Shown: one piece after another, positions 32,563-42,267 of the stretch | How the letters are laid out: the number at the start of each line of letters is the position of its first letter | How positions within the stretch are numbered: position 1 is the first letter of the stretch | Origin: Chloroflexota bacterium | Lineage (GTDB): Bacteria > Chloroflexota > UBA11872 | Assembly (NCBI GenBank): GCA_022820025.1 | Contig: JAJEGF010000025.1 | Span: 247,253 to 311,252, forward strand | DNA length: 64,000 nucleotides | Direction: 5' to 3' | The notes under the pieces: generated by a model | Told to the model about the DNA's origin: nothing | Seen by the model: the letters and a program-made list of their open reading frames with translations, nothing else | The model's database searches: none | Program-made: the position numbers and the translations under genes

Positions 32563-35500
32563 ATGGGCGAACGCGCCGCCGTGCTCCGCACGTCGCCGTT
32601 GCGGTTGCTGCGACGGAGCGTGCATCGGCCCGATCCGGCCTGGGCCCTTCACGTAACTGCGATCGCAGCCGTGCTTGCGTTGGGAGCGGCTCTGCGACTC
32701 GTCGGCCTGGACTGGGATCAGGGCCAGCACCAGCACCCCGACGAGCGCTTCCTCAGCACCGTCCTGCTGCAAGTGCAGCCGGCGCCGGACCTGTGGACCT
32801 ACTTCGATCCCAACCGCTCGCCGCTGAACCCGTTCAACCACGACATTTCGTTCTTCGTCTACGGGACCTTCCCGCTATTCCTCGTCGAGTCCGTGGCGCG
32901 CGCGCTGGGCCGCACCGGGTACGACGAGGCCTACCTGATCGGCCGGGCGCTCTCGGCCCTGTTCGACTTGGGCACCGTGCTGCTGGTCTACCTGCTGGGT
33001 CGGCGATTGCTGGGACCGTGGCCTGGGCTGCTGGCGGCAGCCCTTATGGCCCTGGCCGTGCACTCAATCCAGATCGCCCACTTCTTCGCCGTCGACACGT
33101 TCGCGACGTTTTTCGCCACGCTCGCGCTCTGGCTGCTGGTCCGTTACGCGGCGTCGCGCGACGCCCGCAGCCTCGGACTCGCCGGCATTGCCGCTGGACT
33201 GGCGATGGCCAGCAAGCTGAGCACCGGGCTGCTGCTGGCGCTGTTTGCGGGCTGGTGGGCGATTCACACAGTCCGAGAAGGAGTACTCGGCGACACGTGG
33301 GCGCGCCGTGCAGCCTGGCTCGGTCATCTCGGCGCGTTCGGCGTGTTCGCGGCGTTGGCTTTCCGGCTGTTCCAGCCCTACGCATTTGCCGAGGCGTCGC
33401 CCTGGGACTGGCGCCTTGCGCCCGCGTTCACCAGCGCGCTGGCCCAACAGCAGGCCATCCAATCGGGAACGCTCGACTGGCCGCCCGGCATCCAGTGGGC
33501 GGGCACGGCCGCCTGGTTCTATCCGTTGGAACAGATCGTGCGTTGGGGCGCCGGCCCGGCCTTCGGCCTTGCGGCACTGGCAGCCACCGGCTTAGCGGTG
33601 GTGGTGTGGTGGCGCACCCGAAGTCACGTCCTGGCGCTGCCGCTGGTCTGGGTCGGACTGAACGTCCTTGTCTTTGGCGCATTTGTGCTGAAGACCATGC
33701 GCTACTTCCATCCGGTGTACCCGGTCCTGGCATTGCTGACGGCCTGGATGTTCGCCTGGGGCTGGCAGCGGCGTGCCCGGCTGCGCGGTCTTGCCGGTTG
33801 GGGCGTCGGCGCGGCGCTGGTGGCAGTGCTGGGCGCGACGCTGCTGTGGGCGCTGGCCTTTGCGCAGATCTACGGCCGTGACCACACGCGCGTCGCGGCG
33901 TCCGCCTTCGTCTACGCCAACGTGCCGTCGGGATCCGCGATCGCCGTGGAGCACTGGGACGATGCCTTGCCGCTGCCGCTGGACGGGCGCGGCCCGGACC
34001 GGTTCACGCACCTGCCACTGCGGGTCTACGACCCGGACGACGAGGCGCAGCGCACCCATCTGATTCAGTTTCTCAGCCAGGCCGACTTGGTGATCCTCGC
34101 GAGCGATCGCGGCGCCGCCACCATCCCGCGCATGCCCCAGCGATATCCGCTCACGGGTCGCTATTACGAAGCCCTGGATGACGGCTCCCTGGGCTTCGAC
34201 CTGCTGGCGCGGTTCGAGTCGCGGCCCTCGCTGGGTCCGTGGATCATCGACGACCGGGCGGCCGAAGAAGCGTTCAGCGTCTACGACCACCCCACGGTCT
34301 CGATCTACGCAAGGCGAGGCCCCGAGACGTCGGCCGCCATCCAGCGCGAGCTTGGCGCCGTCGACCTGCGCGGCGTGATGCAGGTGCTGCCCAAGGACGC
34401 TGCTACCCGCCGCACGAATCACACGGCGGCCGAGGCGGCCCGCATTGAAGCGGAAGCCGGCTGGCCTGTCCAGTTCCAGGAGCGGCCGCTGCGTGGCGCC
34501 GGCGCGGTCGTGGCCTGGTTCGCGGCGGTCTGGCTGGCCGGCCTCCTGGTCTGGCCGCTGATCTGGCTGGCGCTGCGGCGGCTGCCCGACCGTGGGTATG
34601 CGGCGGCCCGGGTGCTGGGACCGGCGGTGCTGATCTCTCCATCCTGGTGGCTGGCCAGCACGGGTGCGATGCGCTTCGACATACCGGCGATTCTGGCCGG
34701 CGTGAGTCTCGTGGCCGTGGCCTCAGGCGCCGTGACCTGGTGCCGTCGGACCGAAGTACGTCGCTCGTTGGCGGGGGCTGTGGCGCCGATCCTGGTAACC
34801 GAGGCCCTGATCCTCCTGGCTTTCGGCGCGATGCTGATCCTGCGGATGCGAAACCCGGACCTCTGGCATCCGGTGTTCGGCGGCGAGAAGCCCATGGATT
34901 TCGCGCATCTCAACGCGGTCATCCGCAGCCCGGAGTTTCCACCCCACGATCCCTGGCACGCGGGCAGCCGGCTGAACTACTACTACTTGGGCCACGTGCC
35001 CACCGCCGCGCTGGCCAAGACGCTGGGCGTGGTGCCAGCCACGGCATACAACCTGGCGGTGACCGGCGCGTTCGCGGCCGCCGTTGCCGCGATCTTTGGC
35101 GCGGCCTCGGGTTTCTGGTCCTCGCTGGGGCGGCGCTGGAGCGAGGCGGTGGCCGTCGGCCTCGCGGCCGTCGCGCTGGTATTGCTGGCCGGCAACCTGC
35201 ACTTGGCCCTGCAACTCGTGGTGTTCGCGCAGCAGAAGGCCGGTGCTGCCGGGATGGCCGTGCTGGAGATACCCGGGCTTCTGTTCGGCGGAGGACTGGC
35301 CGACTCCTTCGACTTCTGGGCCGCCACACGGGTCATCCCCAGGACCGTGAACGAGTTTCCCTGGTTCACCTTCATGTACGGCGACCTCCACCCGCACCTG
35401 ATGAACTTCGCCAACACGGGCGCCGCGCTGATCGGCGCCGCGGCGATCGTGGGCCTGGGCGAGGCCGCACGGCGCCAGCGTGCGAGCACCTGGCCTCCGT

Positions 35501-36831
35501 GGGTCGCGGCGCTGGCGTTCCAGGCGTTCGTATTGGCGTTCCACCGGGTCGTCAACCCGTGGGACTACCCGACCTACGCCGTCGTCACGCTCGTCGCGCT
35601 CGCCTACGCGCTCTGGCGCAGCCGGCAACTCGGGGCGCGCGACCTGGCCGCGACCGTCGTTGGCGTCGGCGCCGGCCTGACGGTGGCGTCACAGCTGCTC
35701 TTCCAACCGTTTCACGCCGCTTACGTGGACTTCTACGGCGGGCTGAACCCCACGCCGGGCACCACGCCAGCGGCGCAATGGCTGCTCATCTTCGGGCTGC
35801 CGATCGCCGTGCTCGCTTCCTACGCGGCGCTACGTCTGATGGAAAGCCTCAGGGAACGGCCGCGGCAGATCGCTCTGCAAGCCGCCGGGCTGACGGCCGG
35901 GACGCTGCTGCTGGCGGGCCTTCTCGGGGCCGGGGCGGACTGGTCGACTCGCGCGCTCATCGTCGGTCTGCTCCTCCTCGGCGCTAGCGCGGCATGGCCG
36001 TTGCGTGGCAAACCGAAGGCGCTGGCGCCCCTCGCCCTGCTGCTGGCGGGTGTCGGGCTGACCGCGGCGCCCGAGTTCATCGTGGTTCGCGACGACATCG
36101 GCCGGCTCAACACCATCTTCAAGTCGTATCTACAAGCCTGGACCCTGCTGGCCCTCGGCGCGGCCCTGGCCCTCCCATTCCTGGTCCGCGCGCTACGGCC
36201 CCGGCGCGGACGACGATTCAACGGCGCGCGCATGGCCTGGATCGTCGGACTCGTGCTGCTGGCGATCACCGCGCTTTCGTACCCGCTCCTGGCCACGCCG
36301 CACAAGCTGGATCTGCGCATCCAGCGGCTGCCCGCAACGCTGGATGGTGAGGCCTTCATGGGCGGCGGCGTCATCCACGACCAGGGGGTGCCGATTGACC
36401 TGAGCGCCGACCAGCGGGCCATCGAATGGCTGCGGGCAAACGTGCCGGGAGCCCCCGTGGTGGCGGAAACGCCAACCACCATTTATCGCTGGGGTGGACG
36501 GGTCTCGGTCTACACCGGCCTGCCCACCGTCATGGCCTGGGACTGGCACGCCAAGCAACAGCACTGGGGCTACGTGCATGAAGTCGAGGCCCGGTTCGAC
36601 GATGCTCGCGAGCTGTTCGCCACCAGGGACGTCCGTCGCGCCCGCGCGCTGCTCTCAAGGTATGGCGTTGGCTTGGTCTACGTTGGCGAACTCGAACGGA
36701 GCATCTACCCGGCGGAAGCGCTGGCAAAGTTCGACCGCATGGCGGCGTTCGGCGTCCGCGAGATCTACCGCGACGGTGCTACGGTGATCTATCGCGTAGA
36801 TCCCAGCAGCCAGCCGGCGCCGGCGGGATGA
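32563..36831 (+). CDS. Fused GT39-type glycosyltransferase and DUF2298 (YYY) membrane protein
   Basis: A 1422-residue multi-spanning protein. The N-terminal ~640 residues resemble GT39/GT-C dolichol-phosphate-mannose-type transferases (GLDWDQGQHQHPDERF, with the acidic catalytic DE of the first external loop). The second half is the DUF2298/Chlor_Arch_YYY domain: DPWHAGSRLNYYYLGH, FMYGDLHPHLMNFA and DDIGRLNTIFKSYLQAW. Both should act on lipid-linked sugars at the outer face. The fusion in one chain suggests a coupled protein or lipid glycosylation step. Membrane segments are many. Target unknown. Confidence 0.87.
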   Translation: MGERAAVLRTSPLRLLRRSVHRPDPAWALHVTAIAAVLALGAALRLVGLDWDQGQHQHPDERFLSTVLLQVQPAPDLWTYFDPNRSPLNPFNHDISFFVYGTFPLFLVESVARALGRTGYDEAYLIGRALSALFDLGTVLLVYLLGRRLLGPWPGLLAAALMALAVHSIQIAHFFAVDTFATFFATLALWLLVRYAASRDARSLGLAGIAAGLAMASKLSTGLLLALFAGWWAIHTVREGVLGDTWARRAAWLGHLGAFGVFAALAFRLFQPYAFAEASPWDWRLAPAFTSALAQQQAIQSGTLDWPPGIQWAGTAAWFYPLEQIVRWGAGPAFGLAALAATGLAVVVWWRTRSHVLALPLVWVGLNVLVFGAFVLKTMRYFHPVYPVLALLTAWMFAWGWQRRARLRGLAGWGVGAALVAVLGATLLWALAFAQIYGRDHTRVAASAFVYANVPSGSAIAVEHWDDALPLPLDGRGPDRFTHLPLRVYDPDDEAQRTHLIQFLSQADLVILASDRGAATIPRMPQRYPLTGRYYEALDDGSLGFDLLARFESRPSLGPWIIDDRAAEEAFSVYDHPTVSIYARRGPETSAAIQRELGAVDLRGVMQVLPKDAATRRTNHTAAEAARIEAEAGWPVQFQERPLRGAGAVVAWFAAVWLAGLLVWPLIWLALRRLPDRGYAAARVLGPAVLISPSWWLASTGAMRFDIPAILAGVSLVAVASGAVTWCRRTEVRRSLAGAVAPILVTEALILLAFGAMLILRMRNPDLWHPVFGGEKPMDFAHLNAVIRSPEFPPHDPWHAGSRLNYYYLGHVPTAALAKTLGVVPATAYNLAVTGAFAAAVAAIFGAASGFWSSLGRRWSEAVAVGLAAVALVLLAGNLHLALQLVVFAQQKAGAAGMAVLEIPGLLFGGGLADSFDFWAATRVIPRTVNEFPWFTFMYGDLHPHLMNFANTGAALIGAAAIVGLGEAARRQRASTWPPWVAALAFQAFVLAFHRVVNPWDYPTYAVVTLVALAYALWRSRQLGARDLAATVVGVGAGLTVASQLLFQPFHAAYVDFYGGLNPTPGTTPAAQWLLIFGLPIAVLASYAALRLMESLRERPRQIALQAAGLTAGTLLLAGLLGAGADWSTRALIVGLLLLGASAAWPLRGKPKALAPLALLLAGVGLTAAPEFIVVRDDIGRLNTIFKSYLQAWTLLALGAALALPFLVRALRPRRGRRFNGARMAWIVGLVLLAITALSYPLLATPHKLDLRIQRLPATLDGEAFMGGGVIHDQGVPIDLSADQRAIEWLRANVPGAPVVAETPTTIYRWGGRVSVYTGLPTVMAWDWHAKQQHWGYVHEVEARFDDARELFATRDVRRARALLSRYGVGLVYVGELERSIYPAEALAKFDRMAAFGVREIYRDGATVIYRVDPSSQPAPAG

Positions 36832-36865
36832 CGCACGCGTTGGCGACACCGAGGGAAGGCGTGAG

Positions 36866-37234
36866 ATGGCGACCCAACTCCTGAGCCGCGTGGTCCTACA
36901 GCAGGTGACGCAGCAGGTGCTGCCGCGGGTAATCCAGCAACTGCCGGAACTCATGGCGCGGACCCAGCCCGGCTCTCCCCAGCCGGCCCCAATGGGGGAC
37001 CTCCCGCGGATGAACGCGCTGGCGATCGGCGAGCTGCGCGCGGAAGCTGGCCAGGCCCAGGCCCGAGCCGAGCGCGACGCCGCTCGCCTGGATCGCATGG
37101 GACGCCGCATGGAGCGCCTTGAGCAGCAAATCAGGTGGCGGCGCACGGTGCTGACGTTTGCGACGGCCGTCGTCGCCTATGGCATTGGCCTTGGCACGGC
37201 CGTCCTGCTCGTATTGCTCGGCGCATTTGGCTAG
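36866..37234 (+). CDS. Small coiled-coil, single-pass membrane protein
   Basis: 122 residues. A Gln-rich amphipathic N-terminus (RVVLQQVTQQVLPRVIQQ) and a Pro-rich linker precede a charged coiled coil (AGQAQARAERDAARLDRMGR and following) and a C-terminal membrane helix. In plan it resembles the pair at 10.1-10.7 kb but the sequence is not clearly homologous. GGGAAGGCGTGAG lies before the ATG. Function unknown. Confidence 0.68.
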   Translation: MATQLLSRVVLQQVTQQVLPRVIQQLPELMARTQPGSPQPAPMGDLPRMNALAIGELRAEAGQAQARAERDAARLDRMGRRMERLEQQIRWRRTVLTFATAVVAYGIGLGTAVLLVLLGAFG

Positions 37235-37308
37235 GCCGGGAGTTGTCATGCGTTGCGCGGTCCACGGAATCCGCCAGGGGCGAGCGGCCTCGCTGACGGA
37301 GTCAGGTC

Positions 37309-38031
37309 ATGCCCGCTGACCTGTCCACCGCGTTTACGCGTGTTACCGACACGCTGGGCGACGACCCAAACCTGATCACCACGCTTGAGGTGGTCGACAC
37401 GCTGAACGTCATGGTTGAAGGCGCGCATCCCATCCTTCGGTGTCCCAGCGGCTGCGCCCGCTGCTGCCATCAGCAGGTCTATATCAGTGAAGATGAATGG
37501 GCCATCCTGCTGCCGGCGCTGCATCGGGACTCGACGGCCGACGAACGGCGCCGAATCGTCCGACGCGCCCGCCGGCTGCTGGACCGCAAGCGCGGTCCGT
37601 TCCGACGGGCCTTGCGCGCGCGCAGCATGGAGGACCTGAGCCGGTTGATGCAGAGCGTCGATCGGCGACGCGTCCAACGCTGCGTCCTGCTGACTAACGA
37701 CAACCGCTGCGCCGGCTACGAAGGGCGACCCATGATCTGCCGGGCATTCGGGCGCGTCGCGCACACCGTCAATCTCCCGATGCTGTGCAAGATCTTTTTT
37801 GACCGGCTAAGCGAGACGGGGGCATCGCACGAGTCCCTGCAACTGGCGGACTTTGCTCCGGTGCGCCAAGCATATTTGCAGGGTGGCGCTGACGATCTGC
37901 GCTGGAGCCTGTTGCCGGTCTTCGTGCTCCTTCATGCGGATACGGACGGCGATCTCGTGCGCGAGCCGCGGCCGTTGCCCCGCGACGGCTCCTGGCCGAC
38001 GATGACCCGCGAAGACATGGAACACTTCTGA
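37309..38031 (+). CDS. YkgJ-family cysteine cluster protein
   Basis: 240 residues. CPSGCARCCHQQVYIS and later RCAGYEGRPMICRAFG are the paired cysteine clusters of the YkgJ/CxxCxxCC family, thought to bind zinc or an iron-sulphur cluster. The middle third is Arg-rich and helical. A Cys in MLCKIFF could be a further ligand. It lies 26 bases upstream of selB on the same strand, so the two are probably co-transcribed; any link to selenium use is inference. Start ATG 37309 with GGAG at 8 bases. Confidence 0.82.
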   Translation: MPADLSTAFTRVTDTLGDDPNLITTLEVVDTLNVMVEGAHPILRCPSGCARCCHQQVYISEDEWAILLPALHRDSTADERRRIVRRARRLLDRKRGPFRRALRARSMEDLSRLMQSVDRRRVQRCVLLTNDNRCAGYEGRPMICRAFGRVAHTVNLPMLCKIFFDRLSETGASHESLQLADFAPVRQAYLQGGADDLRWSLLPVFVLLHADTDGDLVREPRPLPRDGSWPTMTREDMEHF

Positions 38032-38057
38032 CCACGCCTGACGACGCGCTGTCCCCG

Positions 38058-39938
38058 ATGACGGTGGGCACGGCCGGGCACGTGGATCACGGCAAGTCCA
38101 CGCTCGTCGAGGCGCTGACCTCGATCTTTCCGGACCGACTGGCCGAGGAACGCGAACGCGGCTTGACCATCGATCTGGGCTTCGCCTGGTTCACGCTGCC
38201 CGGCGGGCGCGAGGTCTCGGTGATCGATGTACCGGGGCACGAGCGGTTCGTCTCGAACATGCTGGCCGGCGTGGGTGGGATCGACGCGGTCCTGCTGGTC
38301 ATTGCGGCTGACGAGGGTGTCATGCCGCAGACGCGCGAGCACCTGGACATCATCGATCTGCTGGAAATCGACTCCGGCGTCGTCGCCCTGACCAAGGCCG
38401 ATCTCGTCGACGATGAGTGGGCGGAACTGGTCGAGGAAGACGTGCGCGAGGCCCTGCGGGATAGTGCGCTAGCCGCTGCGCCGATGGTTCACGTATCGGC
38501 CGAGGCCCGAACCGGGCTGGATGAGCTGGTCGAGACGCTGGACAACGTTCTTGCTCAGCGCCCGCCACGGCTGGACCGCGGCGGCGCTCGCATCCCGATC
38601 GACCGCGTGTTCACCATGCCGGGCTTCGGCACTGTGATCACGGGCACGCTCTCGGGTGGACCGCTGAACGTGGGTGATCAGCCCGGTCTGTATCCGGGTG
38701 GACGCGGCGTCCGGGTTCGTGGCTTGCAATCACACCAGACGACCATTGACACCGCGCAGCCGGGGCGACGGGTGGCGGTGAATCTGGGTGGCGCCAACCC
38801 ATCGCAGACGCGCCGTGGCGACGTCCTGGCGGTTGAAGGCGCAGTGTTCGAAACGCGCCGCATCGATGCCCGGCTGCGGATGCTGCCCTCGGCGCCGCGG
38901 GCGCTGAAGCCTGGCGAGGACGTGTCGCTGCACATCGGCGCGGCGTCGCGCGTCGCGCGGCTCCGGCTGCTGGAGAGCGACCCGATTCCACCCGGCGGCT
39001 CGGGCTGGGTTCAATGGCGCCTGGATGCCCCAATCGCGGCCCGTCGTGGCGACCGCTACGTGATTCGGCGGCTCTCGCCCGCCAACACGATCGGTGGCGG
39101 CAGCGTGGCCCGCGCCCTGGCGCGGCACGCGCCGCGCGGCGACGAAGCGGTGCTGGACAGCCTGACGCGAGCCGCCTCCGGCGACCCTGCCACGCTCGTC
39201 CGCGACGCCCTGGCCGCCGGGCTGGTGACAATGGCCCAACTGGCGCGACGCACCGAACTCGACAGCGCCGCGACGGAAGAGACCGTCGCTGACCTCACCG
39301 CGGCCGGCGAAGTGCGGACACTCCGCAGCTACCTGGGCAGTGTGCCGGTGATCGAACAGCTAACCGCGGAGCTACTCAGTGCGCTGCGGACGCACCACGA
39401 GTCCGACCCGGGAGCGGTCGGTCTCCCGTCGTCCGAAGTTGCCCGGACGATGGACTTGCCTGCCGACGCCGTAAGTGAACTCGCGGCCGCTGCGGCGGCC
39501 GAAGGATCCGTGCGCCTGGAAGGACCCCGCGTGTCCCTGGCCGGTCACACGGTCGAAATGAGCGAGTCGGAGCAACGCACAGCCCATCGACTGCTCGCCC
39601 ACCTTGACCAGGGTGGATCGACGCCGCCGTCGCTTGCCGAGGCGTTGACCGCGGCCGGGGGAACGCCGCGCCTGGCGTCGGCCCTCGCGCAGGACGGGCG
39701 GCTTGTGGTGCTGGCAAGCGATATCGCCCTATCGCGCCGGACCTACGAAGCCTGGCTGCGCGCCGTACGCGAGCTATTCGATTCCGCGCCAGCGGTTTCC
39801 GTTCGCGAGGTGCGCGACGCGCTCGGAACCAGCCGTAAGTACGCGTTGGCGCTGCTGGAGTACCTGGACAGTCGCGCAATCACCCGCCGCGTGGGCGACG
39901 CCCGGTTGTGGCTGGGGGACGATTCAGAGCCGGATTAG
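38058..39938 (+). CDS. selB: Selenocysteine-specific elongation factor SelB
   Basis: 626 residues. The GTPase begins TAGHVDHGKSTLVEALT (G1, 5-21), then ERGLTIDLGFAWF (G2; the TIDLG is SelB-specific, in place of the TI of EF-Tu), DVPGHERFVSNMLAG (G3, 57-71) and TKADL (G4, 112-116). After domains II and III a long C-terminal part ends with winged-helix segments that in SelB bind the SECIS RNA. It delivers Sec-tRNA to UGA codons marked by SECIS hairpins. selA, selC and selD are not in the window. Its presence supports the selenoprotein call at 18.0-18.6 kb. Confidence 0.93.
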   Translation: MTVGTAGHVDHGKSTLVEALTSIFPDRLAEERERGLTIDLGFAWFTLPGGREVSVIDVPGHERFVSNMLAGVGGIDAVLLVIAADEGVMPQTREHLDIIDLLEIDSGVVALTKADLVDDEWAELVEEDVREALRDSALAAAPMVHVSAEARTGLDELVETLDNVLAQRPPRLDRGGARIPIDRVFTMPGFGTVITGTLSGGPLNVGDQPGLYPGGRGVRVRGLQSHQTTIDTAQPGRRVAVNLGGANPSQTRRGDVLAVEGAVFETRRIDARLRMLPSAPRALKPGEDVSLHIGAASRVARLRLLESDPIPPGGSGWVQWRLDAPIAARRGDRYVIRRLSPANTIGGGSVARALARHAPRGDEAVLDSLTRAASGDPATLVRDALAAGLVTMAQLARRTELDSAATEETVADLTAAGEVRTLRSYLGSVPVIEQLTAELLSALRTHHESDPGAVGLPSSEVARTMDLPADAVSELAAAAAAEGSVRLEGPRVSLAGHTVEMSESEQRTAHRLLAHLDQGGSTPPSLAEALTAAGGTPRLASALAQDGRLVVLASDIALSRRTYEAWLRAVRELFDSAPAVSVREVRDALGTSRKYALALLEYLDSRAITRRVGDARLWLGDDSEPD

Positions 39939-39940
39939 CC

Positions 39941-41119
39941 TCAGGCGTCGGGCAGCGCGGCCAGTCCCGGCAGTTCACGGCCCTCCAGGAACTCCAGCGT
40001 CGCGCCACCGCCGGTGCTCAGGTGGCCCATGCGATCCGCCACGCCGGCGGCCTGAACCGCCGCCAGCGCGTCGCCGCCCGCGATCACCACAAAGGCGGAG
40101 GACTCGGCCAGCCCACGGGCAACGGCCAGCGTGCCCCGGGCAAACGGCTCATGCTCATAGACGCCCAGCGGCCCATTCCAGACCACGGTGCGGGCCTCGG
40201 CCAACACCTCCAGGTACGCGGCAGTCGTCGCCGGACCGATGTCGAGCGCCATCCGGTCGTCGGGAACCCGATCGGCGGGAACGATAGAGGCGGCGGCGGC
40301 GGGATCGATCTCAGTTGCCGCCACGGCATCGACCGGCAGCAAGATTCGGCAGCCGGAAGCCGCCGCAGCCGCGCGCACCTCGGACACGACTTCGGCCTGA
40401 CCCGGCTCGACCAGCGAGCGACCCAATGCGCCGTCCGCACTGGCAAGGAACGTATTGGCAATTCCGCCGCCCAGCAGCAGCGCGTCAACCTGCGTGGCCA
40501 GCCGCCGCAGCACGCCGATCTTGTCCGAGACCTTGGCCCCGCCCAGGACGGCCACGTAGGGACGGGCCGGACTGCGAGTCAAGCGATCCAACGCCCGGAT
40601 CTCGGCGTGCATCAGGGGCCCGGCGGCTGCCGGCAACAGCTGCGCGACGCCCACCGTGCTGGCGTGTGCTCGATGGGCGGTGCCGAAGGCGTCGTTGACG
40701 TAGACCTCGGCGAGAGCCGCGAGGGTGTCGGCGTGACTCGGGTCATTTCGTTCCTCGCCAGGGTGGAAGCGTAGGTTCTCCAGGAGCAGCACCTCGCCTT
40801 CGGCCAGACTCCGAGTTTGAGATTCCACAGCCGGGCCAACGCTGTCCGGAGCGAGCTTCACGGCGCAGCCCAGCAGTTCGCCCAGGCGCTCGGCTACCGG
40901 GGCCAGGGAGAGCGCCGGATCGGCCTGGCCCTTCGGCCGGCCCAGGTGCGATGCCACAACCAGGCGCGCGCCCCGCGCTCGCAGATCGGCCAGCGTGGGC
41001 ACGATGGCCCGCAGGCGCGTGTCGTCGCGGATCCTGTCGCCATCCAGCGGCACGTTGGCGTCCACGCGCAGGAATACACGCCGGCCCCGGACTTCAAGCG
41101 ACTGGCTGCCGCGTTTCAC
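39941..41119 (-). CDS. pgk: Phosphoglycerate kinase
   Basis: 392 residues. VFLRVDANVPLDGD, VASHLGRPKGQAD, AVLGGAKVSDKIGVLRR, LLGGGIANTFL and the C-terminal STGGGATLEFLEG are PGK motifs for substrate and nucleotide binding. It interconverts 1,3-bisphosphoglycerate and 3-phosphoglycerate with ATP. It is downstream of gap on the same strand, separated by 128 bases that contain a parS site. It ends 3 bases from the end of selB, tail to tail. Confidence 0.97.
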   Translation of the reverse strand: MKRGSQSLEVRGRRVFLRVDANVPLDGDRIRDDTRLRAIVPTLADLRARGARLVVASHLGRPKGQADPALSLAPVAERLGELLGCAVKLAPDSVGPAVESQTRSLAEGEVLLLENLRFHPGEERNDPSHADTLAALAEVYVNDAFGTAHRAHASTVGVAQLLPAAAGPLMHAEIRALDRLTRSPARPYVAVLGGAKVSDKIGVLRRLATQVDALLLGGGIANTFLASADGALGRSLVEPGQAEVVSEVRAAAAASGCRILLPVDAVAATEIDPAAAASIVPADRVPDDRMALDIGPATTAAYLEVLAEARTVVWNGPLGVYEHEPFARGTLAVARGLAESSAFVVIAGGDALAAVQAAGVADRMGHLSTGGGATLEFLEGRELPGLAALPDA

Positions 41120-41211
41120 GGCGCACGGCCTGTAGTGACGCCCCTACAGATCGGTCCCAGGGTCGGTCTCGCACGCCGGCCGGGCGAGGGGAAAGTCGTG
41201 GGCTGCCACCG

Positions 41212-41229
41212 ATGTTTCACGTGAAACAT
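41212..41229. promoter_or_regulatory. parS centromere site
   Basis: TGTTTCACGTGAAACA (41213-41228) is a perfect 16-bp palindrome identical to the consensus ParB-binding parS, extending to 18 bp with flanking A and T. It lies in the gap-pgk spacer. It should nucleate ParB spreading during chromosome segregation. Confidence 0.9.
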
Positions 41230-41247
41230 TGGGTGCGGCCGATCCGC

Positions 41248-42267
41248 TCAGACCTGGGCGGGCGCTCCGACACGCTCGCCGATGGCCATGGCCACATCGC
41301 CGATCCGGCAGGCGTAGCCCCACTCGTTGTCGTACCAGGCCGCGACCTTCACCAGGTCGCCGCCGATGACCATGGTCGAGCCGGCGTCCACGATCGAGGA
41401 GCGCGTGTCGCCCTTGAGATCGATGGACACCAACGGCTCGTCCGACACGCCCAGGATGCCGTCCAACCGGCCGGCCGCCGCGGCGCGCAGCGCGTCGGTG
41501 ACCTCACTTTCGTCGACTGGGCGCTCCAGGTGGGCGACGAACTCGACGATGGAAACGGTTGATACCGGCACCCGGTAGGCCGCGCCGTGCATACGGCCGT
41601 CCAACTCGGGAATGGCCAGTCCAATAGCCCGGGCCGCTCCGGTGCTGGCCGGCACGATGCTCATTGCGCTGGCCCTGGCTTCGCGCAGATCGCCGATGGC
41701 GGTGTCCACCAGGCTTTGCGAGGACGTGTAGGCATGGATCGTGGACATCAGTCCTTTGCGAACGCCGAACTCGCGGTGCACCACGTCCAGCGGCGGCGCC
41801 AGGCCGTTGGTGGTGCACGAGGCGTTGCTGACCACGTAGTGCGAGGCGGGATCGAACTGATCGTCGTTGACGCCCAGGACCACCGTGAGATCGGCGTCAC
41901 CGGACGGCGCCGAAATCAGCACCCGACCAGCCCCTGCGTCCAGGTGGGCCGCGGCCCTTGCGCGTTCCGTTCCCACACCGGTGGATTCGATCACCAGGTC
42001 GGCGCCCAGGTCGCCCCAGGGCAACTCGGTCCAGTCGCGGACGGAGTAATACGGGATCGAGGTCCCACCCACCACCAGCCCGCCGGCCGTGGCTTCCACG
42101 CCTTGACCGAAGCGGCCGTAGTTGCTGTCGTACTGCAACAAGTGCGCGGCGGCGCGCAACTCGGCCAGGTCGTTGATGCCCACGACTTCAGCTTGAGGAT
42201 GGCGCTCCAACAAGGCACGTAAGGCCAGGCGCCCGATCCGTCCAAATCCGTTGATTCCAATTCGCAC
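41248..42267 (-). CDS. gap: Glyceraldehyde-3-phosphate dehydrogenase
   Basis: 339 residues. IGINGFGRIGRLALRALLER is the NAD-binding start; SNASCTTNGLAP contains the catalytic Cys; HAYTSSQSLVDT, the SIVPASTGAARA segment and WYDNEWGYACR complete the family. It oxidises glyceraldehyde 3-phosphate. The GTG start at 42267 has GGAG at about 9 bases; a TTG at 42288 is less likely. Upstream of pgk with the parS between them. Confidence 0.97.
   Translation of the reverse strand: MRIGINGFGRIGRLALRALLERHPQAEVVGINDLAELRAAAHLLQYDSNYGRFGQGVEATAGGLVVGGTSIPYYSVRDWTELPWGDLGADLVIESTGVGTERARAAAHLDAGAGRVLISAPSGDADLTVVLGVNDDQFDPASHYVVSNASCTTNGLAPPLDVVHREFGVRKGLMSTIHAYTSSQSLVDTAIGDLREARASAMSIVPASTGAARAIGLAIPELDGRMHGAAYRVPVSTVSIVEFVAHLERPVDESEVTDALRAAAAGRLDGILGVSDEPLVSIDLKGDTRSSIVDAGSTMVIGGDLVKVAAWYDNEWGYACRIGDVAMAIGERVGAPAQV

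Noticed and set aside
34647..35987. 446-codon plus-strand frame inside the YYY gene
   Set aside because: Arg/Gly-rich shadow of the GC-rich YYY coding sequence.
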